Origin: Plenodomus lindquistii
Lineage: Eukaryota; Ascomycota; Dothideomycetes; Pleosporales; Leptosphaeriaceae
DNA length: 64,000 nt
Reading direction: 5' to 3'
Assembly: GCA_025504975.1 (NCBI GenBank)
Contig: JANUWI010000010.1
Coordinates: 1,054,001 to 1,118,000, forward strand
Part shown: in pieces, positions 23,318 through 32,814 of the stretch
Layout of the letters: each line of letters opens with the position of its first letter
How positions within the stretch are numbered: position 1 is the stretch's first letter
Notes under the pieces: generated by a model
What the model was told of the DNA's origin: nothing
The model's input: the letters and a program-made list of their open reading frames with translations, nothing else
The model's database searches: none
Translations under genes and position numbers: made by a program

Positions 23318-24269
23318 TTCGTCGGTTTGTGCTGCAATTGCGAGTTAGAGGGAGCGTGATACAGTGGCAGTGTCGAGGGCGTACCGGTCGGAAATAGGAG
23401 TCGGTGTTGATGTTCTGGTGCGGGAGTGAACTCTTGCCCGAGTGCGATAGTCAAATTCAGAGTGTGTCGACAGCGCGCTAGTGCCGTGGTGCTCGGCCGT
23501 TCGCTAAATTCTTGGCAGAGCGACCTTGGACTTTTTTCGCGCCTGCCTCGCGTTCTTCCTCTCACCACCAAACCTTTGCTCTGCTTACCAGCAGCACCCC
23601 AGAGATTCGCGAGAATGCGTCCTCGACGCTATTGAGATCCATCATCTCACCGCGAACGCTTTTGATCGCCCCCCTTATAGCTTCAATACTGACCTGTTGC
23701 GCATCACGTCACATGTGCAGCTCTAGCTCTACTGGTACGTTCTCACTCTTGCATCCTCCCCTTCCTCAACAGGATGACATAATTTGCGATTGAGTTCCTC
23801 GTCGGAGACCCTCGCCGGGGTCTCATAACGGCGTTGAATTTATGATATTCAATTTCTTACATATTCTGAACTTGTATACTCCCGCTCGGCCTTGAAGTCT
23901 CTGCATTTACTGCGAACATTGACTGACCTGGAACAGACTTTGCAATACCTGACAAAGGTACCGCGTCTCTACACTAACGACAGCCTTGCCACGTGCAACA
24001 CGCCCCTTTGGTAAGTCTCACCAACTTCTCACTCCAAGCACCTACCCCACCCCCTTCCGATGATTAAAACATAGCATTAGATAGTATATGATCTCTCTCT
24101 ATGATTACCTTCTTTACACCAAGATCACTGAGGAAGCACACAATCAAGCACATGTTGAGCTCTACGATGGTCAGACTAGATGGCTAACAAGCTTGCAGAT
24201 CACATTACCATAGCTTCAGGCCAGACTGTAGCTTTTCAAAACATTCTAGAATATATCTGCTCTTCTCGT
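23318..24269. other. Intergenic region
   Basis: It contains the RPL14 promoter and the 3' flank of the F-box gene. Open frames on both strands near 23275-23790 overlap the RPL14 leader and have no domain content. Confidence 0.55.
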
Positions 24270-25478
24270 TCATACATCTTCTTCCACAATCTGCTGAGAT
24301 CGCTGTCGTGTCGTCCTTGTGATCCTTCTCCCATAATTGCGATACAACTTCTCTAGCAACTCTCTCACAACGTCGTCGAAAGTTGTCCTTGTGTCGAATT
24401 TGTTACCTCCATATGGAAAACTTACAATCTTTTTCCAATCCGGATCCTCCTCAAAGAAGAACTCAAGCGCAAACCCTTCAGCCTTCTTCAACATCCCCTT
24501 GAGCTCATCACCTCTCTGGCCGTTCGCATCGGCCCATGCCCAGAGTCTAGGATCATGAAAATCTAGAACCTCTGACGACACTCCACCACCCAGAATCTGT
24601 GCATTGAACAGCAGGTGCCGTAAAAGGTTCATAGGGCAATCGCAGTGAATGACCGCGTATCGCAGGATATCAGTAGTGATAGCCTTGGCGACACCAAGTA
24701 AGACCGACAACGCAGCCACAGCATATTCATTCCCTTCCTGGATCGCTTCCTTGATGCCACTCTTCGCAGCTTCTCCCGCCATACTCCCCTCCCAGTCAAT
24801 CTCGCCATTCAAGCTTACCAACACATAAAGCAGTGATGCCTTGTCGTCTGACCAGGGTCCATGTAGTAGCTTTTCTGGAATGTGAAAGCCTTCTGCGAAA
24901 CCCAAGTACGCAATCTGATTGAACCTGTACGGCCATAGTCCTTGGAATGCTTCAACGCCCAGCACCTTGACGCCTGTCTCTTTCCAAGCTTTTCCTCGCA
25001 GCTTAATCAAGGCATCATGCGCACGCTGGACGTATGCGAGAAAGAAGTCGTAAGTGAAGAAGCGGCTGGCAATCACCTCAGACTGGAGAGCAGGGTTGCC
25101 CATGCAGTTTCGATATCTGTCCCGGTGGTTTGTTCTGTGGTCGACTGTGTGGAAGAAACATTGCATGGTGAAGTCCATGGTCACTGCGCGGGACGAAAGT
25201 TTTCGACCTAGGGTTGGAGAACATCTTGGGAGGGAGATGTTCATGCTATGCAAGAAGATGATCTCGAGTAATTCCTGTGGGAGTCCTTGGAGTGTCGGCA
25301 TAGCGGGCGTGGCAGTTGGCTTCTTGGCTTTGAGTTTCCCGGTTCGTTTTGCTTGACCTGTTGTGTGTGTCGACTCCTGCGATGATGCCTTTGCTGCTGC
25401 TGCTGCTGCCAGCGCTTTCTGATGTAGGACAGTGTACTTGCGCTTCTTGCCCCGGATCTTGATCGGTGTGAGTTCCAT
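24270..25478 (-). CDS. F-box-like protein, uncharacterised
   Basis: A single exon of 402 residues. The first 55 residues are Lys/Ala-rich (KIRGKKRKYTVLHQK) and look like a nuclear or nucleolar targeting region. LQGLPQELLEIIFLHSMNIS (about residues 64-83) is an F-box-like helix pair, the usual Skp1-binding start of SCF ubiquitin-ligase adaptors. The remainder is a mixed helical region (SRFFTYDFFLAYVQRAHDAL, LRYAVIHCDCPMNLLRHLL) without LRR, WD40 or other known repeats. The protein ends in a basic stretch (YGRRITRTTRQRSQQ). Many plant-associated ascomycetes carry families of such proteins. It is divergent from NUP53 with 314 bp between starts. The F-box call is by pattern only. Confidence 0.82.
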   Translation of the reverse strand: MELTPIKIRGKKRKYTVLHQKALAAAAAAKASSQESTHTTGQAKRTGKLKAKKPTATPAMPTLQGLPQELLEIIFLHSMNISLPRCSPTLGRKLSSRAVTMDFTMQCFFHTVDHRTNHRDRYRNCMGNPALQSEVIASRFFTYDFFLAYVQRAHDALIKLRGKAWKETGVKVLGVEAFQGLWPYRFNQIAYLGFAEGFHIPEKLLHGPWSDDKASLLYVLVSLNGEIDWEGSMAGEAAKSGIKEAIQEGNEYAVAALSVLLGVAKAITTDILRYAVIHCDCPMNLLRHLLFNAQILGGGVSSEVLDFHDPRLWAWADANGQRGDELKGMLKKAEGFALEFFFEEDPDWKKIVSFPYGGNKFDTRTTFDDVVRELLEKLYRNYGRRITRTTRQRSQQIVEEDV

Positions 25479-25792
25479 TGGCTCTTATACGATACGTCGC
25501 ACCAGGCAGCGACCCAAGACTCCAGGCAAAGTGGTTGAATCGGGAATAGCTGATTGCGCGTCAGCCCAGCACACAGGATCGACAAGTGGTTGGTTGTGCT
25601 GCTTTGCGCGCCTCACTTGGTGCACGGGGCAGGTGTGGCTTTGCCGCGGCGGTTGGTCGATGTTCCTGGGGCTAACTTTGTGTGTTTCCGCGCCCGACTT
25701 GACCAGCATAAACAAGACCAAAGAACCGCGACAAAACTGCGACACACGAAGACTTTACAGCCACAACAAGCGCCCTATTATAGAGGCTGAAG
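25479..25792. promoter_or_regulatory. Divergent promoter region, F-box gene and NUP53
   Basis: 314 bp separate the two start codons and must hold both promoters. No TATA box or specific operator is obvious. Confidence 0.5.
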
Positions 25793-27329
25793 ATGCAGGT
25801 CCACGCGGTGCCTGAGTCAGAGCGCGCATTCGATTCGACGGGGAGGAAGCTGCCTTGGGCATATGAGTTCGCAGAGTAAGTCGCATCTATACTGTGCCAT
25901 GCGCTGCCCGTTTGTAGAGACCAATTGCAGGGAAAGAAGAGAGAAGAAGAGTCCGACAACCTGCCTACGGCCATCAGTCGATTGACGACGGCCTCCAAGC
26001 ATCGCAAAGCACATCAATGGCTAACAACACTCCAACAGCTCCGACCAAAATCAACGGCGCATTCCCGAAGAAAGAGGCCCCTTTGGTAAACCCAGACAAC
26101 GCGGTACATCACGAGCCAAAACACCGACCACTAAGTCCGACGCCGATAAAGCCCAGAGCGACAATCTCCGCGCAATCGACGACATCTTCAGTCGTATCAA
26201 ACAGGAAGAAAACAAGAAACGTTCCATTACCACCCGTCCCAACAATACACTCCCCCCATCCTCATCAGCGCCCAATCTTATCGACGCCAGTAATGGCTTA
26301 GGGACTTCCTTTGGCACTGGCGCCTCCACCACCGCAGCCTTCTCCCGCGAACCCAAAGAAGTCATTCTTTACGGCTACGGCCACGATGCGCAATGGGCTG
26401 CTATATCGCACTACGAAAAAGTCTCCAACGGCATCATTTACGAGGAATACGACCGCGAGCCCTACAACCACAAGTTTGGGTACGCGTTCGCTTCACAACG
26501 GGCTTCGCACTACAGGGGGCTATCTAAGACTGCACTGCGCAAGGTTAATGAGTTTGTAGGCGGAGACCACTGGATCAAGGTCACGTTTGACAGCGCCGAG
26601 GCTGCAGACACGGCGTGCCATTATAGCCCAAAGAGTATACAGGGGTGGTTGGTGTATGCGGAGGAGTATAGGGGCACGCCGCCGACAGTGGGAGATGTAC
26701 CGCTACGGCCGGAGGCTGGTGGCCTTAGTCAGGCTGCGAGCCCGAATACCGTGTCGAGTGGGACGCTGGGAATGGGCGGTGCGTCGACGACGGACACGGC
26801 GTCTTCGATGACGGCGACGGGTGGGGGGTTGGGAGGTTCGCAGGGTGGAGTGATGCTCTCGAGATCGGAGACTGAACCTGCGTTTATGAGGAGGAGTGGT
26901 GCATTCCCCACGCAGGACTTTGAGGATGAACGCGCTGTTGAGCGCGCGCAGGGCCCTCCATCGTCGCAACCACAGGCGCAAACTTTCGGCACTACCGACG
27001 CGCAAAACCCGGCGTCATCGTCAGCACTGGCATCTCGCACAGGTGGCGCAACCCTCCGCCTCAGAAACGCAAAGGCGGCCGCTTTTCTCCCTGCAGAAAA
27101 GGCCTTTCTCCCTTCAAAATCTCGCTGGCAACAGACACTTGCTTCCTTGCCTGTGGCGGGATGGTTCATTGGCTCGGGTGCTGGTATCATTGGCGATCAG
27201 GTTCCAAGAAAGGAAGACGGGACGTTTGATCTTGCGGGTGCGAGTCTGTATTGGCGGTTATGGTACATGGTGGATGGATGCTTTGGATCGGATTTCTGCG
27301 GAGTGAAAGATGCAGAGTACGATGACTAG
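25793..27329 (+). CDS. NUP53: Nucleoporin Nup53/Nup35 (MPPN RRM domain)
   Basis: Exons 25793-25875 and 26039-27329 give 457 residues. The 163-nt intron has GTAAGT, a GCTAAC branch site 19 nt before the acceptor, and CAG; phase 2 matches and gives KLPWAYEFADSDQNQRR. Residues 135-228 form the non-canonical Nup35-type RRM: EVILYGYGHDAQWAAISHYE, IIYEEYDREPYNHKFGYAFA, HWIKVTFDSAEAADTACHYS, GWLVYAEEYRG. This domain dimerises and anchors the protein in the inner ring of the nuclear pore. Ser/Thr/Gly/Ala-rich linkers flank it. The C-terminus (LYWRLWYMVDGCFGSDFCG) fits the membrane-binding amphipathic helix of the family. ATG 25793 is the first in-frame start; an alternative ATG at 26017 with a poorer intron is less likely. 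Confidence 0.9.
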
Positions 27330-27678
27330 GGGAGGGGAATTACGTGTGCGTCTTGGAGGAGGGAGGGGACAGGCGTCAAGGGATATCCGGGACAGCATTG
27401 GGTGGCGTTTACGATTTGCATGATACATACTAGCGTTTGGGGGTCGATCCAAGATCAGATTTACTCAAAGTCCTACCCATAATTTGAGAGTGTAGAAGCG
27501 TGTCAAATTGCTATCTTGGAGTGCATGTGGGTCAGGAGGTATTGAGCAGTACGCAATACTATTCAACATGCTAACGCCGACGCCCATGGAAGTGTATCTA
27601 GTAACATAACACCATCGTGTATCATATCAGCATCTCCACTCGCGCCCCACCTCCATTTAAATTTCCTCCGCAACAGCT
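27330..27678. other. Intergenic region between convergent NUP53 and SAR1
   Basis: 349 bp of 3' flanks. Nothing else is seen. Confidence 0.6.
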
Positions 27679-28671
27679 CTAGACATATTGGCTCAACCAC
27701 CTGATGCCCTCTCCGTATCCTTGCCTCATGACAACACTGCACATGAAGACCTCGACAGGTCGGATACCCTCAAGCGGCACCTTGCCCTTTCCAGTTGTCT
27801 GGTACAGACCGAGGGATGCGCGGAGCTGGTCCTCGCTGACAGCATCTGGGTGGTCGATCTTGTTTCCGAGGATGACAAAGGGGGTAGACTTGAGCTCTTC
27901 CATTGCGAGAAGGGCGTCAAGCTCAGCCTTGGACTCGGTGAGACGCTCGTGGTCTTTAGCATCGACGAGGAAGACGATGCCGCTGACTTCTGGGACTATT
28001 TGTGGTGTTAGCGCATCTGGGGGTGCGTGGTATGGGTGTGAGGGCTGACAGTAATCGCGCCACAGTCGGCGGGCTTGTGCGTGACCTCCGAGATCGAAGG
28101 TGGTGAACTTGACGTTGCCTATTGAGAGCTCTTCTGAGGTTGGGTGGAGAGTCGGCTGGCTAGTAGGTGTATCAGTAAGGCTCAGTGTGTGAGAATCAGG
28201 CGAAACATACAGGACTGCCACTCTGTCGTTCTTGAGCATGTGAAGGAGCCTATGCGAGTAAGCCCGTGGTCGGCCCGTCGACTTCAAGGGTCATACGTGG
28301 TCTTTCCGGCATTGTCACTGCAGTTGGTCAGTCTCATGTGTCGAGAGGATCTCAGAGATGGTGTGTACTCACAGTCCAAGGAAGAGCAGCTTGGCGTGCT
28401 ATGGACGTTCGGTCAGAATGATGCGAGACCATGTACCGTGCTGGATGTTACCTTGTTCATGAGACCAAGCGAGGACAAGACATCCCAGACTGTTCCATCG
28501 CGTCAGCCATGGAAGTTCTGTGTATTCAAGAAGCAGCCCTGTGCGGCCGAGATCGAGACATGGCAAAGGCGGAAGACGCTGGGCCTATCTATACGTACAC
28601 CTTTCGCAACGTCAGTATAAGGTGACCGAGTGGAGGCAAGCGCGGAAGACCAACCAATCGAGAATCCACAT
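27679..28671 (-). CDS. SAR1: Small COPII GTPase Sar1
   Basis: Sar1 initiates COPII coat assembly at ER exit sites. Minus-strand exons 28489-28452, 28398-28373, 28317-28297, 28249-28211, 28159-28050 and 27995-27679 join in phase, with GT..AG at each junction between them. A first exon at 28671-28653 is inferred: it encodes MWILDW, matching the Sar1 STAR motif, and 19 nt bring the total to the family's 189 residues. The donor at its end would be TG rather than GT; every canonical GT nearby gives the wrong phase. Motifs: GLDNAGKT (27-34, P-loop), PTLHPTSEEL (switch I), DLGGHAQARR (switch II), NKIDH (guanine base), ending GIRWLSQYV. Seven exons for 189 residues is intron-dense. It is divergent from ATP7. 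Confidence 0.93.
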
Positions 28672-28921
28672 GATGGCGAGAGAGTATGTGTGTGCAGGTT
28701 GTGGTGTGGAGTTGCAGGTGGCAGATATCGGGCTGTGGAAACAACAACTGGGGAAGATGTTGGCGGGCCCTGACTGAGGCGGTCGGTCGGTCTTGGCCGT
28801 GAAGTGGAAGTGGGTGGCCCGTGACTTTGTGCTTGGCGGCAGCGTTCCGAGCTCTCGCGAAGAACTTCAGCCGGGCCACCACCCGCCCATCCACCACCCA
28901 CACCCGCCCAAATCCATCACA
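28672..28921. promoter_or_regulatory. Divergent promoter region, SAR1 and ATP7
   Basis: Only 250 bp separate the two start codons, so the two housekeeping genes share a compact intergenic promoter. No specific site is identified. Confidence 0.5.
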
Positions 28922-29702
28922 ATGGCCGTCGGAGTAGGTTCGCCCTGTGTTTCTGCGCCCCGGGGAGCTCGCACCAGCCCCAATGCCGCCCCCGCGACGC
29001 TGCCCCGCCCGCAATGGCCCCCCTTCCCTGCCCCAGACCCAACCCCCGAATACCGCAGCACCCGCACAGTAGCAAGAGAGAGAGCGCGAGAGCGAGCGAG
29101 AACATGACTAACGCATTTGCCCCCACAGCGCAGCGCAGCCCTCAAGCTCGACTGGACCAAGCTCGGCACGCAGCTCGGCCTCAAGGGCCAAACCGCCGCC
29201 GCCCTCCAGGCCTTCAAGAAGCGCAACGACGATGCGCGCCGCAAAGTAGCCGCCCTGTCCGAGCAATCGCAAACCGTCGACTTCGCCCACTACCGCGGCC
29301 TGCTCAAGAACCAGGCCGTCATCGACGACATCGAGAAGCAGTTCAGCGCCTTCAAGCCCCAGACATACGACGTCGGCCGCCAGATCAAGGCCATCGAGGC
29401 ATTCGAGGCCCAGGCCCTCAAGAGCGCCGAGGAGACCAAGTCGGTCGTGGACAAGGAGCTGGGCGACCTGAACAAGACCCTCAAGAACATCGAGGATGCC
29501 CGGCCCTTCTCCGACCTGACCGTAGACGAGGTCGCTGAGGCTCAGCCCGAGATTGACAAGCGCACCGAGCAGCTCGTCTCCAAGGGCCGCTGGGCTGTTC
29601 CTGGCTACAAGGCACGTTTCTGGCCATGTCGTATTACTTCAAATCCCAAAGCAGTGACTAACAACCCCGCAGGAGAAGTTTGGCGACTTGTCACTCCTCT
29701 AA
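28922..29702 (+). CDS. ATP7: Mitochondrial ATP synthase subunit d
   Basis: Exons 28922-28933, 29129-29611 and 29673-29702 give 174 residues. Subunit d is part of the peripheral stalk of F1Fo ATP synthase on the matrix side of the inner membrane. The start MAVGRSAALKLDWTKL matches the family, with LQAFKKRNDDARRKV, VDFAHYRGLLKNQAVIDDIE and the end GRWAVPGYKEKFGDLSLL. Intron 1 (195 nt) has a GACTAAC branch site and CACAG acceptor. Intron 2 (61 nt) starts with GCACGT, a GC..AG intron; the only nearby GT would give a frame that loses the conserved EKFGDLSLL end. The bulk is helical and coiled-coil as expected. No cleavable presequence is visible, as in other fungi. Confidence 0.95.
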
Positions 29703-31849
29703 GCATCTTCTTCTTGAAATGTAGTCAAAATGTACCCGGCCTGGGTTGTATTACCTACGTATTTGTGAATAGTTCCGGAGAGTGGAAATGCATCCTAGAT
29801 CTTGCCCATTCCTTGTTCCTGAGTATTCTTCCTTTGATTGACGCTGGATGATACAACTACTTCACACAGATATATGGCCTATAATGGCGTCCTCGTAGTT
29901 CCGAAGGGCATGTAGGGACCAACATTACACCAAGACTATAGCTGAGTTCCACTGAGGTGTACTCTAGTGTATCGAACCACTCTGAAGGCTGATTTTCTGA
30001 CGTTGGCTTGCGATACACGGCGCACTATTGTACCAAGTGCCTCTACTCGTTAGTCGCAAGAATCACAAAAGCTCTAGCAGCAAGTCACAATCCTCACAAC
30101 TAATACCGCAGGAGTCCGCAATCCAATTCCTAGACTGTCCATGTTGTCTAGAGGCCCTGGACAAAACTCGGCAATCTCCACATTAGAGTAAGCAACAATG
30201 TACTAGCAAGTTCTGTGATCCTGGCAATTCGGAAATCCAGTCTTACACAACATGGGAAGTGCAGATGACTGAGCGCAAGGGAACAGGTGATCGAACCTGC
30301 CCACTGTTGTGTCAGGAGTGTATACTCTAAGTTGGGTCCATGATCTGTGGCCGAGCATGTGAATTTTGAAGGTTGATCGCCACGACTTTGCCTTGCGTTC
30401 TTACTCTGTCTTCGTGCCCGAAGCCGTGGGCAGTCCTTGGGTCTAAGAATTGGTCGTCGTCAGCTAGGTGTTTGAACAAGGTCGACTTACTGAGAAGGTG
30501 ACATTCCCAATGTTCACATCCTCCGCCAGTAATCTGATCATGCCGTAACACTGCAGACGAACCTCAATCATAGCAGACATACCAAGTCTCACAAATCCAC
30601 AGCAAGTACAATAATCAAGACTCCTCAAATCCACATGTACCGTTTCCTACCAACCCAACCACCAACCCTGCAAGCCACCTCCAAACCCGCAACCTCAAAT
30701 CCCAGCAAACGCAAACTGTGCAGCCCATGGATTTCCTTGCTGCCGTATAAACCATGAAATAAACGTACGAACAATCCCTACACATGCCCCTACCCACGCA
30801 TCACAGGGCGAAACTTGGTACAACACCACCACCACCAAACAGGTTTGCGCAGCCCGCCACTCCACTCCACATCTCGGCCCTAGATATCCGTTGCCCTAAT
30901 ACGGCCATACATACCCCAGGTTGTACGGCAGGAGCTCGTAATAGTGCTTCGCTGTCGTGTTTCCACCTTCCTACCTAGGTATGCTAGGTGTAAGGATATT
31001 TTCTTTTTGGGAAATAAGCAGCAGCACTAGCAACTGTAGGCTTTTCCAAGGGCTGTTTGCTGTAGCGACGCGGGAGAAAAGCGGGGGGGATGGAGAGTAT
31101 GCACTGTCAGCTAAGGTATGTGGATAGTGTTATGATGGTATGTGTATGTGTGCTGTCATAGGCGGTTTTGTGGAATTAAGGGAGTGGAAACTGGTACGTG
31201 GGGTTCATGGGCAAAGGGAATATTTCAGGGCGGGGATTGCTTGCCGGACGTTGGGCTTGTGATGCGAGATGGTGGATATGTGAATGCAACCAGGTTTGCA
31301 GGTTGGCGTGACGTGCAGTAGTCGCCAGCGGGGGAAGGTGTCACAACAGCCCGTAAGAAACCAACATCATCACCAAGCCCTATTGCGCCAGCGTAGCAAA
31401 ACAAGCCATTGTATTCAAAGCTGCGATTAATTCATCCAATTGATTGATTACGTCCATCTTTCGTGCTAAGACACCGTCGCAACGGGTACACCTACATACA
31501 GCCCATCAACGGCCCCAAACAACCCTTTTGCATGTGGAAAAAACACAATGCCAACAAAAAAAAATATGCGCAAAAGATGACCTATTTACATGATATGTCG
31601 TGATAATGCATACTATCGTTAAGGAATGTTGTCAGGCAAAGGCCGCTTAAGTCACAAACTGGAAAATCAATTTCCTCCTTGCCTCAATTCACCCTTTCAT
31701 TACTGTGGTCACGCGTGACCACGCCCCACTTTGTTGGACCAATGAAAGCTTTACTTCGCGATGCAAGGCAGTACGCTTAATGGAATATGTTGATGATGAT
31801 GGAGGACGGGGGGAGGGAGGAAGCTCAATCGTGCGGTATTGTGGGGAGC
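29703..31849. other. Intergenic region
   Basis: 2.1 kb without a supported gene. A GGTTCGATC box on the minus strand near 30283-30300 recalls a tRNA T-arm but no tRNA can be folded around it. The last part is the 3' flank of the wall-protein gene. Confidence 0.55.
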
Positions 31850-32814
31850 TTACAACATGGCGAAGAAACCGACGAGACCGGCAGCGAAGGCACCAACGCC
31901 GACAAAGGTGGTGGCAGCAGCGCCGGTGAACTCGGGGAGAGGTGGGCTGGTAGCGTTGGAAGAGACGTTGCCAGTGGGAGCCTGGATTTGACCGTCGGGG
32001 ATTTGGGAAACGACGCCAGTAGGCGCCTGGATCTGACCGTCGGGGATCTGGGAGACAACACCAGTGGGAGCTTGGATCTGACCGTCGGGGATCTGGGAAA
32101 CAACGCCAGTGGGAGCTTGCACCTGGCCATCGGGGATCTGAGACACGACACCGGTAGGCGCTTGGGGCTGGCCATCGGGGATCTGGGAGACAACACCAGT
32201 AGGCGCTTGGGGCTGACCATCGGGAATCTGGGAGACGGCACCAGAGGCTTGGGGCTGACCATCGGGAATCTGGGAGACGGCACCAGAGGCTTGGGGCTGA
32301 CCGTCTGGGAGCTGGGAGGCACCGCCGCTGGAGGCCCTGACGGCTTGGATGTATATGGGGTTGCACTGTGCGCCAGTGGACTGGCTGTACAAGTTGTAGA
32401 AGCTGCCGGACAAGCACTGGTAGAAGATGGCAGAGCTACCGAGAGCCAACGACTGGTTACCGCAAAGGGAGAAGCCAGAGGTTTCACGGGCGCCGGCCTG
32501 TACTGGCTGGTCGAACTGGAACCTGGTACATTGTTAGTACAAAAACACTATGTAGATAGTCTAGTGTATGGCACATACTGGTAGTTGGATGCAATGTATC
32601 CAGTGCGGCCAGCCTGATCCTTCAATTCACCATTGTTGAGGGAGAGGGTAAGAATGCCGGAGAGCTGACGGGCCTCGATGCTACGCTTAGCAGAGGAGGT
32701 GACATTGACAGTCTGGATCTGGAAGCTCCCAGGCGCCGAAGGTGAGCAGCCTGCTGGGGAGGAGCCCTGAGCCGCGACGGCAGCAGCAAAGCTGAGAGCA
32801 ACGAAAGACTTCAT
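31850..32814 (-). CDS. PIR-repeat cell-wall protein
   Basis: Minus-strand exons 32814-32579 and 32522-31850 give 302 residues. It starts with a signal peptide (MKSFVALSFAAAVAA, cleavage near AQG) and a Kex2-like Lys-Arg at 43-44. A Cys-containing N-terminal domain follows, with ASNYQFQFDQPVQAGARETS across the junction. Then come eight tandem units of about 15 residues, most reading SQIPDGQxQAPTGVV. This is the PIR motif (SQI-DGQ-Q), whose Gln forms an alkali-labile ester to beta-1,3-glucan in yeast walls. The C-terminus (TFVGVGAFAAGLVGFFAML) is hydrophobic after a Ser/Thr/Pro/Asn spacer and looks like a GPI-attachment signal, so both attachment modes may be used. The repeat DNA opens long antisense frames that are artefacts. 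Confidence 0.9.
31966..32317 (-). repeat. Tandem repeat array encoding PIR units
   Basis: Eight copies of a unit of about 42-45 bp lie head to tail in exon 2 of the wall-protein gene. The middle copies are nearly identical and the outer ones have diverged (QASGAV in the first two). Copy number is likely polymorphic. Confidence 0.9.

Noticed and set aside
30268..30345. Possible minus-strand tRNA around a GGTTCGATC box
   Set aside because: No complementary 7-bp acceptor stem, A box or anticodon arm can be placed at the right distances.
31689..32417. A 242-residue minus-strand frame with Trp/Pro/Arg/Ser repeats
   Set aside because: It is another repeat shadow in a wrong frame of the same PIR array.
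31787..32584. A 265-residue plus-strand frame rich in Gly, Leu and Asp across the wall-protein gene
   Set aside because: It is antisense to the PIR repeats. The 42-45-bp unit length is a multiple of three, which keeps any stop-free frame open on both strands. The minus-strand gene has a signal peptide, a spliced intron and family motifs.
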